A stretch of DNA of 64,000 nt from Kushneria phyllosphaerae (GTDB lineage Bacteria; Pseudomonadota; Gammaproteobacteria; Pseudomonadales; Halomonadaceae). Under the pieces are notes generated by a model that worked only from the letters and a program-made list of their open reading frames with translations, did not search any database and had not been told where the DNA came from. The stretch's first letter is position 1. Every line of letters starts with the position of its first letter. Both the position numbers and the translations under genes were made by a program. Shown piece after piece: positions 48,679 through 58,728 of this stretch. Where the stretch lies: contig NZ_ONZI01000002.1 of NCBI RefSeq assembly GCF_900312995.1, positions 248,001 to 312,000 on the forward strand, written 5' to 3'.

Positions 48679-51600
48679 GATATCTCTCCTGCACCAGCCG
48701 CCCGGGCGTCAAAAGACACTCTATCCTGGACACGCTCGCCCTGTGCCAGAAGTTCATCGAGCTGTTCGATCAGCGCACGGGCCGGTTTGCGATATAACAC
48801 GCCCCGGCCGCCTTCCGCCGTCATGCCGCGCAAAAAGAGATAGAGCACGCCGCCAAGGTGTTGATCGTAATCATAGTCTGGCAGTCGACTTCGCAGGTGG
48901 CGATGCAGGGCCAGGGTATAGATAACGTACTGCACGTCATAACGATGCGAGACCACCGAGGCCATCATGGCGGCCTGATCATAGGCCTCAAGGGTGTCCC
49001 CCAGATGATTGGACTTCCAGTCGACCACGTAAAAGCACCCGTCGTATTCGATCACCAGATCGATGTAGCCCTTGAGCATTCCGGCAAGCGTTCTGGGCGC
49101 CAGCTCTGCGCGCACGCCCGGCAGCGTCTCATACTGGCAAATCAGGGCATCCAGCCGCCGACTGCTGATGCCGCGGGCCGGCAGCCAGAACTCGAGCTCG
49201 GTGCGCCAGCCTGCAAGCCTCTCAAGAGACAGCCCCGGCAGGGCCGGATGCAGCGGCGCTGTCAGTACCGCGCAGCACCAGTCATGCAGCACGTCCACCC
49301 AGTGTGGGTCCAGGTTGGCGCGCTGCACGCGCTGGCGAATCAGGCGATATAGCTCTTCGCGATAGCCTGACTCCGGCTCTGCCAGTTCGCTCAGGCGGTC
49401 AGGCTCGATGTTTTCCAGCAGCGCATGCAAAAAGGTGCCCGCGCGCGGGCCGCGTGGAAAATCGAGCAGACGTCGTACAGGCGGCAGCGGAATGGGGCTG
49501 GTTTCCGTCAGCACTTCCAGATCAAGCCCCGGCCCCTGGGCATCAAGCATCGTCTCACGCGCCTGAGTGATCATGTCGCCGGGCTGGCGCGCGCCTTCAA
49601 CCAGCGCCGTGTAGGACGCCACCCACCAGTCGCGATCGATGTGCCCTTCAAACCGGCGTGCACGGCCCATCTTCGATGGATCATGTGGTGCCAGCATCGG
49701 CTGCTCGTTCATGGTGGGCGGCGCGCTCAGGGCGAGACTGCCCGGCGTGACCAGAGACTCAAGCACTTCTATCAATGTCGTGGCATCCAGTGACGCAACC
49801 CCACCGTGCTGACACAGCAGCGCACCGAGCGCCGCACCGGCCAGGGTCGTGGCCCCGCTCGGCGTATCCTTGCGCGGCGTGCCCTTGTAGATGGGCCCTA
49901 CTCCCAGCCGACACAGATAACGGGCGCGGGTCAACGCCACATACAACAGGCGCAGATCCTCCTGAAGGCGTATCCGGTCGGCACGCGCCCGCTGCTCATC
50001 GTTGACCTGTATGATCAACGACGCGCCGTGGACCTCATCGCTCAGCATCAGCGTCTTGCTCTTGCTGTCTACCTCGCGGTGGTCGGCAATAAAGGGCAGA
50101 TAGACCAGTGGATATTCAAGCCCCTTGGACTTGTGGATGGTGATGACCCGCACCAGCGTATCGTCGCTTTCCAAGCGCAGAATCAGTGACTGCGGGTCCA
50201 TACCGCTGTCATGGCGCCCGGCCAGCGACTGATGCCACCAGCGCAGCAGTGCCTGCTCGCCATCGAGTCGGGCGCTGGCCGTCTGCGCCAGCTCACCCAG
50301 ATGCAACACATCGGTCAGCGCTCGCTCGCCGTCGGACTGCGCCAGAAGCCTTGTCGGCACATCAAAGTCACGCATGATCACGCGCAGCATCGGCAGCACG
50401 CCCCGACGCTGCCAGAGACGATGGTAGCCATCAAATCGCTCCACCATGGCCTCCCAGGCCAGCTCATCGGCTTCCAGACGCGCCACTTCCGTGAGTGAAT
50501 CACTCATCAGCCGGGTGGCCAGCGCCGCTCGCAGGGAGCGGTCATTGCGTGGATGCGCACAGGCTTCGAGCAGCTGGAGCAGGTGAAACGCCTCGCGCGA
50601 CTCGAACACCGAGGTCTTCTGACTCAGATAGACCGAGCGGACGCCGCCTTCCAAAAGCTTCTGTCGCACCCGGAGGGCCTCGCTGCCAGTACGCACCAGA
50701 ATGGCGATATCGGCTGGCTTGAGTGCCCTGAACGCTCCATCAGTACTGCGAAAACCGGTCTCGCCACGATGCGCCCCGGCCAGAAGTCGGGTGATATCGG
50801 CACAGGTGGCCGTCGCCATGGTCTCGAGATAATCATCGCGCCGGACCGATTCGTTACCGTCCATGTGCCAGCAGGTCAGCGCCTCGACCGGCTCCCCGGC
50901 CTCGATGAACACCTCATCACGCCCCTGAGCCGTAACCGCTTCATAGGGAATCTCTTCCAGCTGAAAAGGGGTTTTGGTGGCGAACAGCTGATTGACGGCA
51001 CTGACCATCGCCTGAGTCGAGCGAAAGTTGCGATCCAGCGTATAGCGCTGATCCACACGACGCCGCGCCTGCAGATAGGTCTCGATATCGGCGCCTCGAA
51101 ATCCGTAAATGGCCTGGCGCGGATCGCCGATCATTAAAAGCGCGACAGGCATGCCAGAGCTGTCCGGCGACGCCGTACCTGTTTCAAGCGCCTCATCATC
51201 GGCCGCGGCAAGACCCGTCATCTGCTGCGGCAGCGCGTAGATGGTAGAAAAGATGCGGTACTGAACCGGGTCGGTATCCTGAAATTCATCGATCATCGCC
51301 ACCGGCAGGTTGCGGCGAATGCGCTCGGCCAGCCTTGGACCGGCCGGCCCCGCCAGCGCATCATCCAGACTGTTGAGCAGATCGTCGAAATCCCACATGC
51401 CGCGCCGGCGCTTTTCCTGACTCAGCGCCTGCGCCAGCGCATCGCGGGCATGCGCCAGCACCTGTGCACGCACGGTGCTCTGCTGATCGCGCTGCCCCTC
51501 CATCAGCGTCTCGAACTGCGACAGCGCCTCGAAAAAGGCGTGCTCAGGCGGGGCATGATTTTTTTTGACCCCGTCTTCCAGACGAACATGCGAACACCAA

Positions 51601-52514
51601 AGTCGCCCCCTTGAGTCCCGAAGCGTCTCGTCGGGCGTGTCGTGCTCGCCCATCATCCATTGCGCCAGAGCGCCTAGACGGGCGTCCAGGTCTGCCGGTC
51701 GAAACATGTTGGCCTTAAGCGCCCCGCCCTCGATGGCCTCTCGCAGCAGCGCCGTAATGTTGTCTCTGTCGGTTTGCCACAGCGCACGCAGGCGAGCCAG
51801 CTGGGCATCGCTCTGCGCCAGGCTTCGATCCAGTCGGCCCAGCGCGTCATCCAGCGTCGCTGGCGCATCAATCGGTATTTCCCCCAGCATGAGCGCTCGA
51901 GGGCGCCCGCCGTGCAGCAACAGACTGATTTCCTGTTGCAGCTTATCGGGGGTCTCCCACCACTGGGCCAGCAATCGCTGACGCGTTGTGGACTGTCGAT
52001 AGAACTGACGGCGCCAGTAGTCCTCTACCAGCGACTTGAACAGGGCACTGCTGTCGGGCACCAGCTCGCTGGCAAAGAGCGCACCGCTGTCAAAGGCATG
52101 ACGCTTGAGCATGCGCTGGCAAAAGCCATGAATGGTAAAGATGGCGGCGTCATCCATCACCCGCGCGGCAGCATCAAGCCGCGACGCCGCCCGTTCACGG
52201 TGATCCACCTCGATATCATCGAGCAACCGGTCCAGCACGGCGTCACTGTCGGCACGTCCCAGCAACACCTCACGGGCCTGGCGCAACCGCGCGCGAATAC
52301 GATCACGCAGCTCCTCGGTGGCGGCCTCGGTGAAGGTCACCACCAGAATTTCCGGCGGCATCAAGGGACGCGGATAGGCAGCGTCTCCGCCATGGCCGAG
52401 CACCAGGCGCACATAGAGTGCGGCCAGGGTAAAGGTCTTGCCGGTGCCGGCGCCGGCTTCGATCAGGCGGCGCCCGTTCAGCGGCAGCGTCGGGATATCA
52501 AGGGAGGTCGTCAT
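48675..52514 (-). CDS. recB: Exodeoxyribonuclease V beta subunit RecB
   Basis: 1279-residue helicase-nuclease. Walker A is IEAGAGTGKTFTLAALY at residues ~16-32; DFDDLL and FQDTDPVQYRIF are SF1A motifs, with VITIHKSKGLEYPLVYLPF later. The C-terminal nuclease has DLVIEYDGCFYVVDWKSNHLG (Asp...Asp-x-Lys). ATG 52514 (MTTSLDIPTL) was preferred to 52550. recC is not adjacent, unlike the recC-ptrA-recB-recD order of enterics, so it must be elsewhere. Confidence 0.94.
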   Translation of the reverse strand: MTTSLDIPTLPLNGRRLIEAGAGTGKTFTLAALYVRLVLGHGGDAAYPRPLMPPEILVVTFTEAATEELRDRIRARLRQAREVLLGRADSDAVLDRLLDDIEVDHRERAASRLDAAARVMDDAAIFTIHGFCQRMLKRHAFDSGALFASELVPDSSALFKSLVEDYWRRQFYRQSTTRQRLLAQWWETPDKLQQEISLLLHGGRPRALMLGEIPIDAPATLDDALGRLDRSLAQSDAQLARLRALWQTDRDNITALLREAIEGGALKANMFRPADLDARLGALAQWMMGEHDTPDETLRDSRGRLWCSHVRLEDGVKKNHAPPEHAFFEALSQFETLMEGQRDQQSTVRAQVLAHARDALAQALSQEKRRRGMWDFDDLLNSLDDALAGPAGPRLAERIRRNLPVAMIDEFQDTDPVQYRIFSTIYALPQQMTGLAAADDEALETGTASPDSSGMPVALLMIGDPRQAIYGFRGADIETYLQARRRVDQRYTLDRNFRSTQAMVSAVNQLFATKTPFQLEEIPYEAVTAQGRDEVFIEAGEPVEALTCWHMDGNESVRRDDYLETMATATCADITRLLAGAHRGETGFRSTDGAFRALKPADIAILVRTGSEALRVRQKLLEGGVRSVYLSQKTSVFESREAFHLLQLLEACAHPRNDRSLRAALATRLMSDSLTEVARLEADELAWEAMVERFDGYHRLWQRRGVLPMLRVIMRDFDVPTRLLAQSDGERALTDVLHLGELAQTASARLDGEQALLRWWHQSLAGRHDSGMDPQSLILRLESDDTLVRVITIHKSKGLEYPLVYLPFIADHREVDSKSKTLMLSDEVHGASLIIQVNDEQRARADRIRLQEDLRLLYVALTRARYLCRLGVGPIYKGTPRKDTPSGATTLAGAALGALLCQHGGVASLDATTLIEVLESLVTPGSLALSAPPTMNEQPMLAPHDPSKMGRARRFEGHIDRDWWVASYTALVEGARQPGDMITQARETMLDAQGPGLDLEVLTETSPIPLPPVRRLLDFPRGPRAGTFLHALLENIEPDRLSELAEPESGYREELYRLIRQRVQRANLDPHWVDVLHDWCCAVLTAPLHPALPGLSLERLAGWRTELEFWLPARGISSRRLDALICQYETLPGVRAELAPRTLAGMLKGYIDLVIEYDGCFYVVDWKSNHLGDTLEAYDQAAMMASVVSHRYDVQYVIYTLALHRHLRSRLPDYDYDQHLGGVLYLFLRGMTAEGGRGVLYRKPARALIEQLDELLAQGERVQDRVSFDARAAGAGEIS

Positions 52515-52694
52515 AAGCGCATTACACCATCGCCGCGCCCTGTGTGCCATGGGTCACTTCCAGCACTCAAGGCATTCCGCCCTACCTTTGCTGTCGCATG
52601 GTGTCGCGCATCGACTCTTGTCGGATACTCGACGGATCGACTTCTGAGGCTCATGCTGAAAGTGAAACAGGTCGGATAACAACAGGAGCGCGAC

Positions 52695-53750
52695 GTGGTC
52701 AAACATATCGATGTTCGAGGCACCCATTTCGAAATCGGTGAAGCACACGGCCGACAGGCGGCTTCGGAAATCGCCATCAGCCTTGCCACCTATCGTCGAA
52801 TGTTTCAGGACATGGCCGGGCTGGACTGGGATACGGCGCGCTATGAAGCCGAACGCTTCAAGGCCGCCATCGAGCATGTCTGCCCCGAACTGCTGGAAGA
52901 AATGGCCGGGATCGCCCGGGGCGCCGACATCGATCCACTCGACGTGCTGGTGCTCAATGCGCGCAGCGAAATCGCCCTCACCCACGCCGGCGGCCCCATT
53001 CAGCCTGACGGCTGCTCGGCACTCTCCCAGCGTGATGCCGAGACCGGTGCCCAGTGGCTGGCCCAGAACTGGGACTGGAAGGCCTCGCAGCGCGACGCCC
53101 TGATCTGTCTGACCCTGCGTGCACCGAACAAGCCGGCCATTACGATGGTCACCGAGGCCGGCATCATCGGCAAGATCGGCTTCAATGAGCACGGCGTGGG
53201 CGTGTGTCTCAATGCGCTGCGCTCGCAGATCTGCAGGCCGAAGCTGCCCGTGCACATCATGCTGCGCCGGGTACTGGAAAGCGATGGGGTTGAACATGCC
53301 CTCGACATGATCGATGAGGTTGGCGTGGCTTCCCCGGCGCACTTTTTGATTGCCGATGGCAGCGGCCAGGCCGCCGGGGTTGAAGTCTCACCGATGGGCG
53401 ACAGCGCCATGACCCCGCGCCACGGCAGGCTCTGTCATACCAATCATCTGATTGCCAAACATCTGCCGCCGGGACTGGAGGACTTCCCGCGCGAGGATTC
53501 CTTCACGCGTCTTGAACGCCTGCGCGCGCTGGTCGCAGAAAGCGAGCCATCGTTTGAATCGCTGCGGTCACACCTGAGTGATGAACAGGGCATGCCGGAC
53601 GCCATTAACCGGCGTGAGAACCCGGATATCCCTGCAGCCGAGCGCATGGAGACGCTTTTCACCATTGTCATGAACCTGACGGAAAAACGTGCCGAGTTGA
53701 GTATGGGCAAGCCTGCCGATCACCCCGAGATTGTCACGCTGAGTCTGTGA
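52695..53750 (+). CDS. C45-family peptidase / acyltransferase-like protein
   Basis: 351-residue Ntn-hydrolase of the C45 (acyl-CoA:6-aminopenicillanate acyltransferase-like) family. The likely nucleophile after autoprocessing is the Cys of PDGCSAL (~107), followed by WLAQNWDW, typical of the family. VTEAGIIGKIGFNEHGVGVCLN and HTNHL are further conserved blocks. It hydrolyses or transfers an amide-linked acyl group, substrate unknown. It starts with GTG after CAGGAG and is divergent from recB. Confidence 0.85.
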   Translation: MVKHIDVRGTHFEIGEAHGRQAASEIAISLATYRRMFQDMAGLDWDTARYEAERFKAAIEHVCPELLEEMAGIARGADIDPLDVLVLNARSEIALTHAGGPIQPDGCSALSQRDAETGAQWLAQNWDWKASQRDALICLTLRAPNKPAITMVTEAGIIGKIGFNEHGVGVCLNALRSQICRPKLPVHIMLRRVLESDGVEHALDMIDEVGVASPAHFLIADGSGQAAGVEVSPMGDSAMTPRHGRLCHTNHLIAKHLPPGLEDFPREDSFTRLERLRALVAESEPSFESLRSHLSDEQGMPDAINRRENPDIPAAERMETLFTIVMNLTEKRAELSMGKPADHPEIVTLSL

Positions 53751-53765
53751 GATTTCACATTCCTC

Positions 53766-53796
53766 GTCTGCTGCGTCAGCCTATGGCGCAGCAGAC
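53766..53796. terminator. Perfect hairpin downstream of the C45 gene
   Basis: GTCTGCTGCG / CGCAGCAGAC, ten-base perfect stem with an 11-base loop, 13 bases after the C45 stop. No T-run, so terminator activity is likely but not certain. Confidence 0.5.
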
Positions 53797-53971
53797 CGTC
53801 GCCTGCACACGGCCATCGTGAGCCCTTGAGACGCTAAAAGGCCATAGAACGTTAACTTGACGCGTTGGAGGGCAACTTCAGACGTGGTTCAGGCTTCATG
53901 TTGAATCCTGCTGGCTCTGGTCGCATATACTGCTTGAAGGGAAACATCCCGACACCCATGGAGGGAGCATC

Positions 53972-54130
53972 ATGAAACGCGCTATCGGAGCATTCATCGC
54001 CAACTGGCTGCGCAAGCCGGAAAACCGCCGCAAGGCCAAACAGACCGCCCAGCACGTCTGGAGCCGCTTCCAACAGGGTAGAAACACGACGACCAAAAGT
54101 GGCCGCACCCCGCCGCGCCAACAGCGCTGA
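53972..54130 (+). CDS. Small basic protein of unknown function
   Basis: 52-residue, strongly basic protein (KRAIGAFIANWLRKPENRRK at the start, many Arg, Lys and Gln after) with a strong GGAGGGAG site before the ATG at 53972. The opposite-strand frame here is a shadow. Its first half could form an amphipathic helix; the charge suggests nucleic-acid binding or membrane association. No family recognised. Confidence 0.55.
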   Translation: MKRAIGAFIANWLRKPENRRKAKQTAQHVWSRFQQGRNTTTKSGRTPPRQQR

Positions 54131-54268
54131 CGTCATGGCATTGTCACGCGGTCATTGATCCTCGCCCCCTTCTTTTAAACGCGTGATGGCCTGACTGCCA
54201 TCATGCCTTTTCACGTCTACCGGCATTTCTAAATGCGTTCAAGGATATACGTCCTTGCCTCGATGAAG

Positions 54269-54961
54269 TTACCGGCCAGATGCCTGCATGAAGGCCACAA
54301 TGGCCTGTGCCGTTTGATCCGCCTGATCGATCACAAAGCCATGACCGGCGTCAGGGATCAACTGTATTTGCCCGGCAGGTGACAGATGCTCTGCCACCAC
54401 CTGCCTCGTCGGTGCCGGGATCAGCATGTCGTGTTCGCCAAAAAGATGCAGCTGCGGCATGGTCAACCGGCGCAGCGTTTGACGCAGATCCATGGCGCCC
54501 AGCAGCGCCAGCTCCACGGCTGACTGCCTCGTGCCGGTACGAGGCAGCGTCTTTAACAGACGTTTGCCCAGATGCCAGACATCATGTCGCCCCTGATCCA
54601 GCAGAGCAGGCCAGGCTTCCGGCGGCGGCAGGCTCCCGGCCGGCGGTTCAGAGGGCATCACCCGCGCGCCTGCCCCCATCGTAATCAATCCTGGCGTGTG
54701 CCGGCCGCGCCGTTCAGCCAGTGCTGCTGCCAGCATGCCCCCCATTGACCAGCCCCCCAGCCAGGCATCATCGGGCAGTCGCGCATCCAGTGCATCGAGC
54801 CACTCATCAAGACGGTGGCTTTTCAGGTGGGGATAGGGGGCACACTGCACGCGGATGGTGTCATCGCGGCGTTCGATGGCCTGTGCCAGCAGCCTCAGCG
54901 GTTGAGGGCCCAACACCCAGCCGGGCAGCAGTACCAGTGTGGTTTTCCCTGTCGCGCTCAT
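54269..54961 (-). CDS. BioH-like alpha/beta hydrolase
   Basis: 230-residue alpha/beta hydrolase. The nucleophile elbow GGWSMGGMLA (Ser ~71), the acid in LFGEHDMLIPA (~178) and the His of PDAGHGFVID (~208) form the triad; LLPGWVLGPQ carries the oxyanion hole region. GWSMGG and overall size resemble BioH, the pimeloyl-ACP methyl ester esterase of biotin synthesis, but no other bio genes are adjacent, so substrate assignment is tentative. Confidence 0.7.
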   Translation of the reverse strand: MSATGKTTLVLLPGWVLGPQPLRLLAQAIERRDDTIRVQCAPYPHLKSHRLDEWLDALDARLPDDAWLGGWSMGGMLAAALAERRGRHTPGLITMGAGARVMPSEPPAGSLPPPEAWPALLDQGRHDVWHLGKRLLKTLPRTGTRQSAVELALLGAMDLRQTLRRLTMPQLHLFGEHDMLIPAPTRQVVAEHLSPAGQIQLIPDAGHGFVIDQADQTAQAIVAFMQASGR

Positions 54962-55079
54962 GACCGGTTCTTTTCAAAAAATGAAGCCGTATTGTCGAGC
55001 GCGAAACGCCGGCTGTCACTGTAAAACCTGGGCGTCTGAAACCGGGCGCCACGAAGCCACAAACCATGGCAGGGGGGCC

Positions 55080-55517
55080 CTACTGATCGCGCATGACGTC
55101 ACTGTATTTTGGCGCCAGTCGACCCAGCAGCGCATTGCGCGCGCCGATGTCGATATTCTGCATCATCATGGCGTTTTGTAGATCGTCGACCAGCGCATTG
55201 AAGCTGGCATCGGTCAGTCCCATGTGCTGATGCGCGCGCGCCATGGAGGGCCCCTGGTAGGTGCAGGGTCCGTCGCTGATGTCACAGATGTACTGCTCAA
55301 GCGAGCCCGCCAGGTAGTCGATGTTGGTATGGGCGAAATAGCCCACGATACGAGGGTCATCAGCCACGTTGATCAAAAAATTCGTGACGATGTCATGCAC
55401 ACCCGTCTCACCGCCCAGGCGCTGATAGAGCGATGGCGACGCCACCGGCTGGCCGGCGCAGCCTGACACACTGCCGATCAGTATCGCGATGACAGCAATC
55501 CTGCAAAATGTACGCAT
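55080..55517 (-). CDS. Lipoprotein group-I truncated haemoglobin
   Basis: 145-residue protein with a signal peptide ending in the lipobox SVSGC (Cys ~20) followed by a truncated haemoglobin domain: SLYQRLGGETGVHDIV, VGYFAHTN and the proximal His in SMARAHQHMGL. A membrane-anchored, exported trHb is unusual among the mostly cytosolic family and suggests O2, NO or peroxide handling in the periplasm. It is the last gene of a four-gene operon with a cupredoxin-like protein and a GGDEF-EAL enzyme. Confidence 0.88.
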   Translation of the reverse strand: MRTFCRIAVIAILIGSVSGCAGQPVASPSLYQRLGGETGVHDIVTNFLINVADDPRIVGYFAHTNIDYLAGSLEQYICDISDGPCTYQGPSMARAHQHMGLTDASFNALVDDLQNAMMMQNIDIGARNALLGRLAPKYSDVMRDQ

Positions 55518-55534
55518 GTTGCCCCCGAAACGGA

Positions 55535-56383
55535 TTACAGCGACAGCTGAAGGGATAGGTAACCGCCACGCTGCTGCTCAAGGCCTGCAATACTGCCCAG
55601 GTCCAGCAGCGCCCCGGTCAGCGACACATGCCTGTTGATCAGCCACGCGACGTAAAGATCGCGCCAGTCATCCTCGCCGGCAAAGCCAAGGTTATCCGGT
55701 TTCTGGCGATACTCGACGCCCACGACCCAGTCCGAATTCAGAAACAGCCCGACCGAGGTCTCAATCATCAACTCGCGATGATCGCCTTCGTCACCACCAA
55801 ACCCCAGCAGACCGCCCTGGTTGGCGCGGGTTGAACGCAGCGTCGTATTGACCAGCAGATTGCGCCCGGCCAGCGCATCGAAAAAAAGCTTGCTGCCGGC
55901 CAGGTAAATATCATTGCCCTGGGTATCGCGCGCCCCCACGACGCGGGCCAGTGCCTGACCCTCAACCTGCTGCTTGTGCTGGATACCCAGACTCCAGACC
56001 CCCCAGGGGCGATAGAGCACATCGCCAAACAGGCGCAGCTTGGCCCCGTAGATGTCCTGGGCCTGATGCCCGCCAAGGGTATCCAGCGCCAGGCGCTGAT
56101 GGGCATAGGAAAGCTCGACGCGATCATAAAGGTTGGCCGCCACGCCGCTGACCACCAGATGGTAGTCGTCCACATCGGCGCGCGTAGCCCCCAGCGTCAC
56201 ACCGACTTCGTTGTCACTGGCCGTACCTGCCAGCACGCCCCAGGGAGAAAGACCGCCCCCGCTGGCGCCCTCGATCTGCATGACACCGCCCGTGCCCAGC
56301 AGGCGGCTACCCGCCAGCACCGGATTGCCCATCAGCAACCCGCAGATCCCGATCAGCAGCATGAGGCTAGGTTTGGCCCTCAT
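55535..56383 (-). CDS. DUF3034 family outer-membrane-like protein
   Basis: 282-residue protein with a signal peptide (residues 1-24, LMLLIGICGLLMGNPVLA) and an amphipathic beta-strand pattern suggesting an outer membrane barrel. GTGGVMQIEGASGGGLSPWG and the closing LEQQRGGYLSLQLSL match DUF3034. Function unknown. It overlaps the GGDEF-EAL gene by 4 bases. Confidence 0.85.
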   Translation of the reverse strand: MRAKPSLMLLIGICGLLMGNPVLAGSRLLGTGGVMQIEGASGGGLSPWGVLAGTASDNEVGVTLGATRADVDDYHLVVSGVAANLYDRVELSYAHQRLALDTLGGHQAQDIYGAKLRLFGDVLYRPWGVWSLGIQHKQQVEGQALARVVGARDTQGNDIYLAGSKLFFDALAGRNLLVNTTLRSTRANQGGLLGFGGDEGDHRELMIETSVGLFLNSDWVVGVEYRQKPDNLGFAGEDDWRDLYVAWLINRHVSLTGALLDLGSIAGLEQQRGGYLSLQLSL

Positions 56384-58728
56384 CCGTGCGCCCTCCGGGT
56401 CGTGGTATCCCCTTTGCGATACTGTGTCATCCAGTCGATCACCTGATCAGACGGCAGCGGCCGTGAAATCAGATAGCCCTGGAGCACATCACACCCCATG
56501 GCCAGCAGCAGTGCCTGCGAGGCATCGGTTTCGACGCCTTCTGCCACCACGCTCAGCCCAAGGCTATGGGCCAGTTCGATGGTGGAGCGCACAATAATTC
56601 GATCTTCCGAATCGTGATCAAGTTTCAGGATGAAGGACTTGTCGATCTTGAGCTCCTGCACCGGGAGGCGCTTGAGCTGGGAAAGCGAGGAATAGCCGGT
56701 GCCGTAGTCATCCACCGCAATATGCAGACCGGCTTTGCGCAGTGCGATCAGATTGGCCTGAGCCAGAGCGGGATCCTGAATCAGCGCGCTCTCCGTCACT
56801 TCAAGTCGCAGCCGTTCAGGTCCGAGCTGATAGTCCTGCAACAGCAAATGAATACGCTCGGGCAGCGTGATATCCATCACATCATGTGCCGATAGATTGA
56901 CTGCCACACTCACGACTTCCCCCTGCTGTGCCCACAGATCAATCTGGCGACAGACCGTACGCAGCATCCACTGTGTCAGCTGCGTGATCCGCCCCGACTG
57001 TTCGGCCAGTGCAATGAACTCATCCGGTGGCACAAACCCGAAGCCCGGATGGCGCCAGCGCATCAGGGCTTCAAATCCCATGACCTCACCGCTGGCGGCC
57101 AGGATCTTGGGCTGATAGACCATGGTGAGCTGATCCTGCTCCACGGCAGTCCCTAGATCGCGGGCCAACGCCAGCCGGCGCTGATGCTGCTCGTCCTGCC
57201 CCGTTTCATAGCGCATATGGCGAGTATGCCCATGGCGGGCACGGTCCATGGCGATTTCAGCGCAGCGCAGCAAAAGATCGGCACTCACACCATGCTCGGG
57301 GTAGCTGACCTCCCCGACGATCAGCGTCAGGGCAATCGGCGAGTGTTCATGCTCAACGGGACGGGACAGCTGCGCATGCAGGGTAACAATGTCCTGTGGT
57401 GCAAGGCCCTCTCCCGGCAGTATCAGCAAAAACTCGTCGCCGCCCAGGCGATAGGTTCGCTGACCCGGTAGCGCAAGCTCCTCAAGGCGCTGCGCCAGCA
57501 TGCGCAGCACCTCATCGCCCACGGTATAGCCAAAGGTGTCGTTGATCTGGCGAAAGCCCACGATGGAAAGACGCAGCAGCGTAAAGGGCGTGCCGCGCTC
57601 AAGGGTATCGGCGATATCCTGTTGGGCGCTGTCTCGATTGGCAAGCCCGGTCAGACGGTCATGACGGGACTGATACATCAGGCGCTGTTCACGCTGGTCG
57701 ATATCGTCCTGCATGCCCATGAGGGTGTCCGCCAGCAGACCGATCTCGCGATGGCGGCCATGATCCAGTGCCGACAACCGCTCGCCACGGCCAATGCGAC
57801 GAGCCGAGGCCACCAGTCGCAACAGGGGGCGGGTCATGCTGCGGGCGATCAGGGCTGCCACTATGGCGGTCAGCACCAGCATGGCGGCAAAAATCCACAA
57901 CAGCTGCCAGCTCAGGGCATCATACACGGCCAGCAGATCGCTGCGACCATGCTGAATGATGACCCAGGTGCGGCCGGAATCATCACCCTGTAATTGCATG
58001 GCCCGTGCCAGCGTATCCGTCATCTGCTCCATGTCGCTATGATCGATAAAACGCCCCTGCATCAGCGCATCTCGAAAGGCGTTGAGAACCGACACGGGTG
58101 CAGGCTGGAGGGCACCGGCCACAAAGGTCGGCTGCGTGTCGTTGCGTCCGGGCTCATCCACCAGAAAACTGACCGATAGACGCGTCAGCGCGCCAAGCTC
58201 GTGCGCCAGCTGGTCATCGAGCATGAAGCCCATGCCGACCCAGCCGATCAGCCCCGGCGCACGCACCGGCATCAAAACCATCTGATAGGGCACGCCATCC
58301 TGCAGGACAACGCCCACGGCACTGTCATGACTGCCGGCCTTTTCCCACAGGGCCCGGAAAGGCATTTCGGTGCCCACGGCCTGGTGGCTGCCGGCCAGAA
58401 TACGGCCCTCGGGATCGGTCAGCAGCACCATGTCAGCGCCGGCACGCTCGCCGTGATTGAGCAATACACTGCTCAGGGTATTGGTGTCCTGAGTCGCCAC
58501 GGCAGCCCTGAAACCGTAATCGGAGGCCAGTACTGCCACGTTATCGCGCAGATGATGGCCGCGCTCGGCCAGCAGCCGTCGGCTGACATCGAGGGCCACA
58601 TCGATCTCCCGACTGCCCTTGTGCAAAACGTCGCGCCGAATGGTGTCAAGCGTGGCCATGGCCGTGCCCAGCTGTGCCACCACCAGCACGGCCAGCATGA
58701 CCAGCAAAAGACGGCGCCGAAAGGACAT
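56380..58728 (-). CDS. Membrane GGDEF-EAL c-di-GMP enzyme
   Basis: 782-residue protein. N-terminal membrane helix (~7-25), a periplasmic double-Cache-like sensor region (~35-270), second helix (~275-297), HAMP (~298-350), GGDEF domain with intact RLGGDEFLLILPG (~433) and EAL domain with GFEALMRWRHPG (~559), VNLSAHDV, LEVTESA, DDYGTGYSSL and KIDKSF. Both active sites look complete, so it may make or break down c-di-GMP. It overlaps the cupredoxin gene by one base. The sensor may read the redox partner encoded beside it. Confidence 0.92.
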   Translation of the reverse strand: MSFRRRLLLVMLAVLVVAQLGTAMATLDTIRRDVLHKGSREIDVALDVSRRLLAERGHHLRDNVAVLASDYGFRAAVATQDTNTLSSVLLNHGERAGADMVLLTDPEGRILAGSHQAVGTEMPFRALWEKAGSHDSAVGVVLQDGVPYQMVLMPVRAPGLIGWVGMGFMLDDQLAHELGALTRLSVSFLVDEPGRNDTQPTFVAGALQPAPVSVLNAFRDALMQGRFIDHSDMEQMTDTLARAMQLQGDDSGRTWVIIQHGRSDLLAVYDALSWQLLWIFAAMLVLTAIVAALIARSMTRPLLRLVASARRIGRGERLSALDHGRHREIGLLADTLMGMQDDIDQREQRLMYQSRHDRLTGLANRDSAQQDIADTLERGTPFTLLRLSIVGFRQINDTFGYTVGDEVLRMLAQRLEELALPGQRTYRLGGDEFLLILPGEGLAPQDIVTLHAQLSRPVEHEHSPIALTLIVGEVSYPEHGVSADLLLRCAEIAMDRARHGHTRHMRYETGQDEQHQRRLALARDLGTAVEQDQLTMVYQPKILAASGEVMGFEALMRWRHPGFGFVPPDEFIALAEQSGRITQLTQWMLRTVCRQIDLWAQQGEVVSVAVNLSAHDVMDITLPERIHLLLQDYQLGPERLRLEVTESALIQDPALAQANLIALRKAGLHIAVDDYGTGYSSLSQLKRLPVQELKIDKSFILKLDHDSEDRIIVRSTIELAHSLGLSVVAEGVETDASQALLLAMGCDVLQGYLISRPLPSDQVIDWMTQYRKGDTTTRRAHG

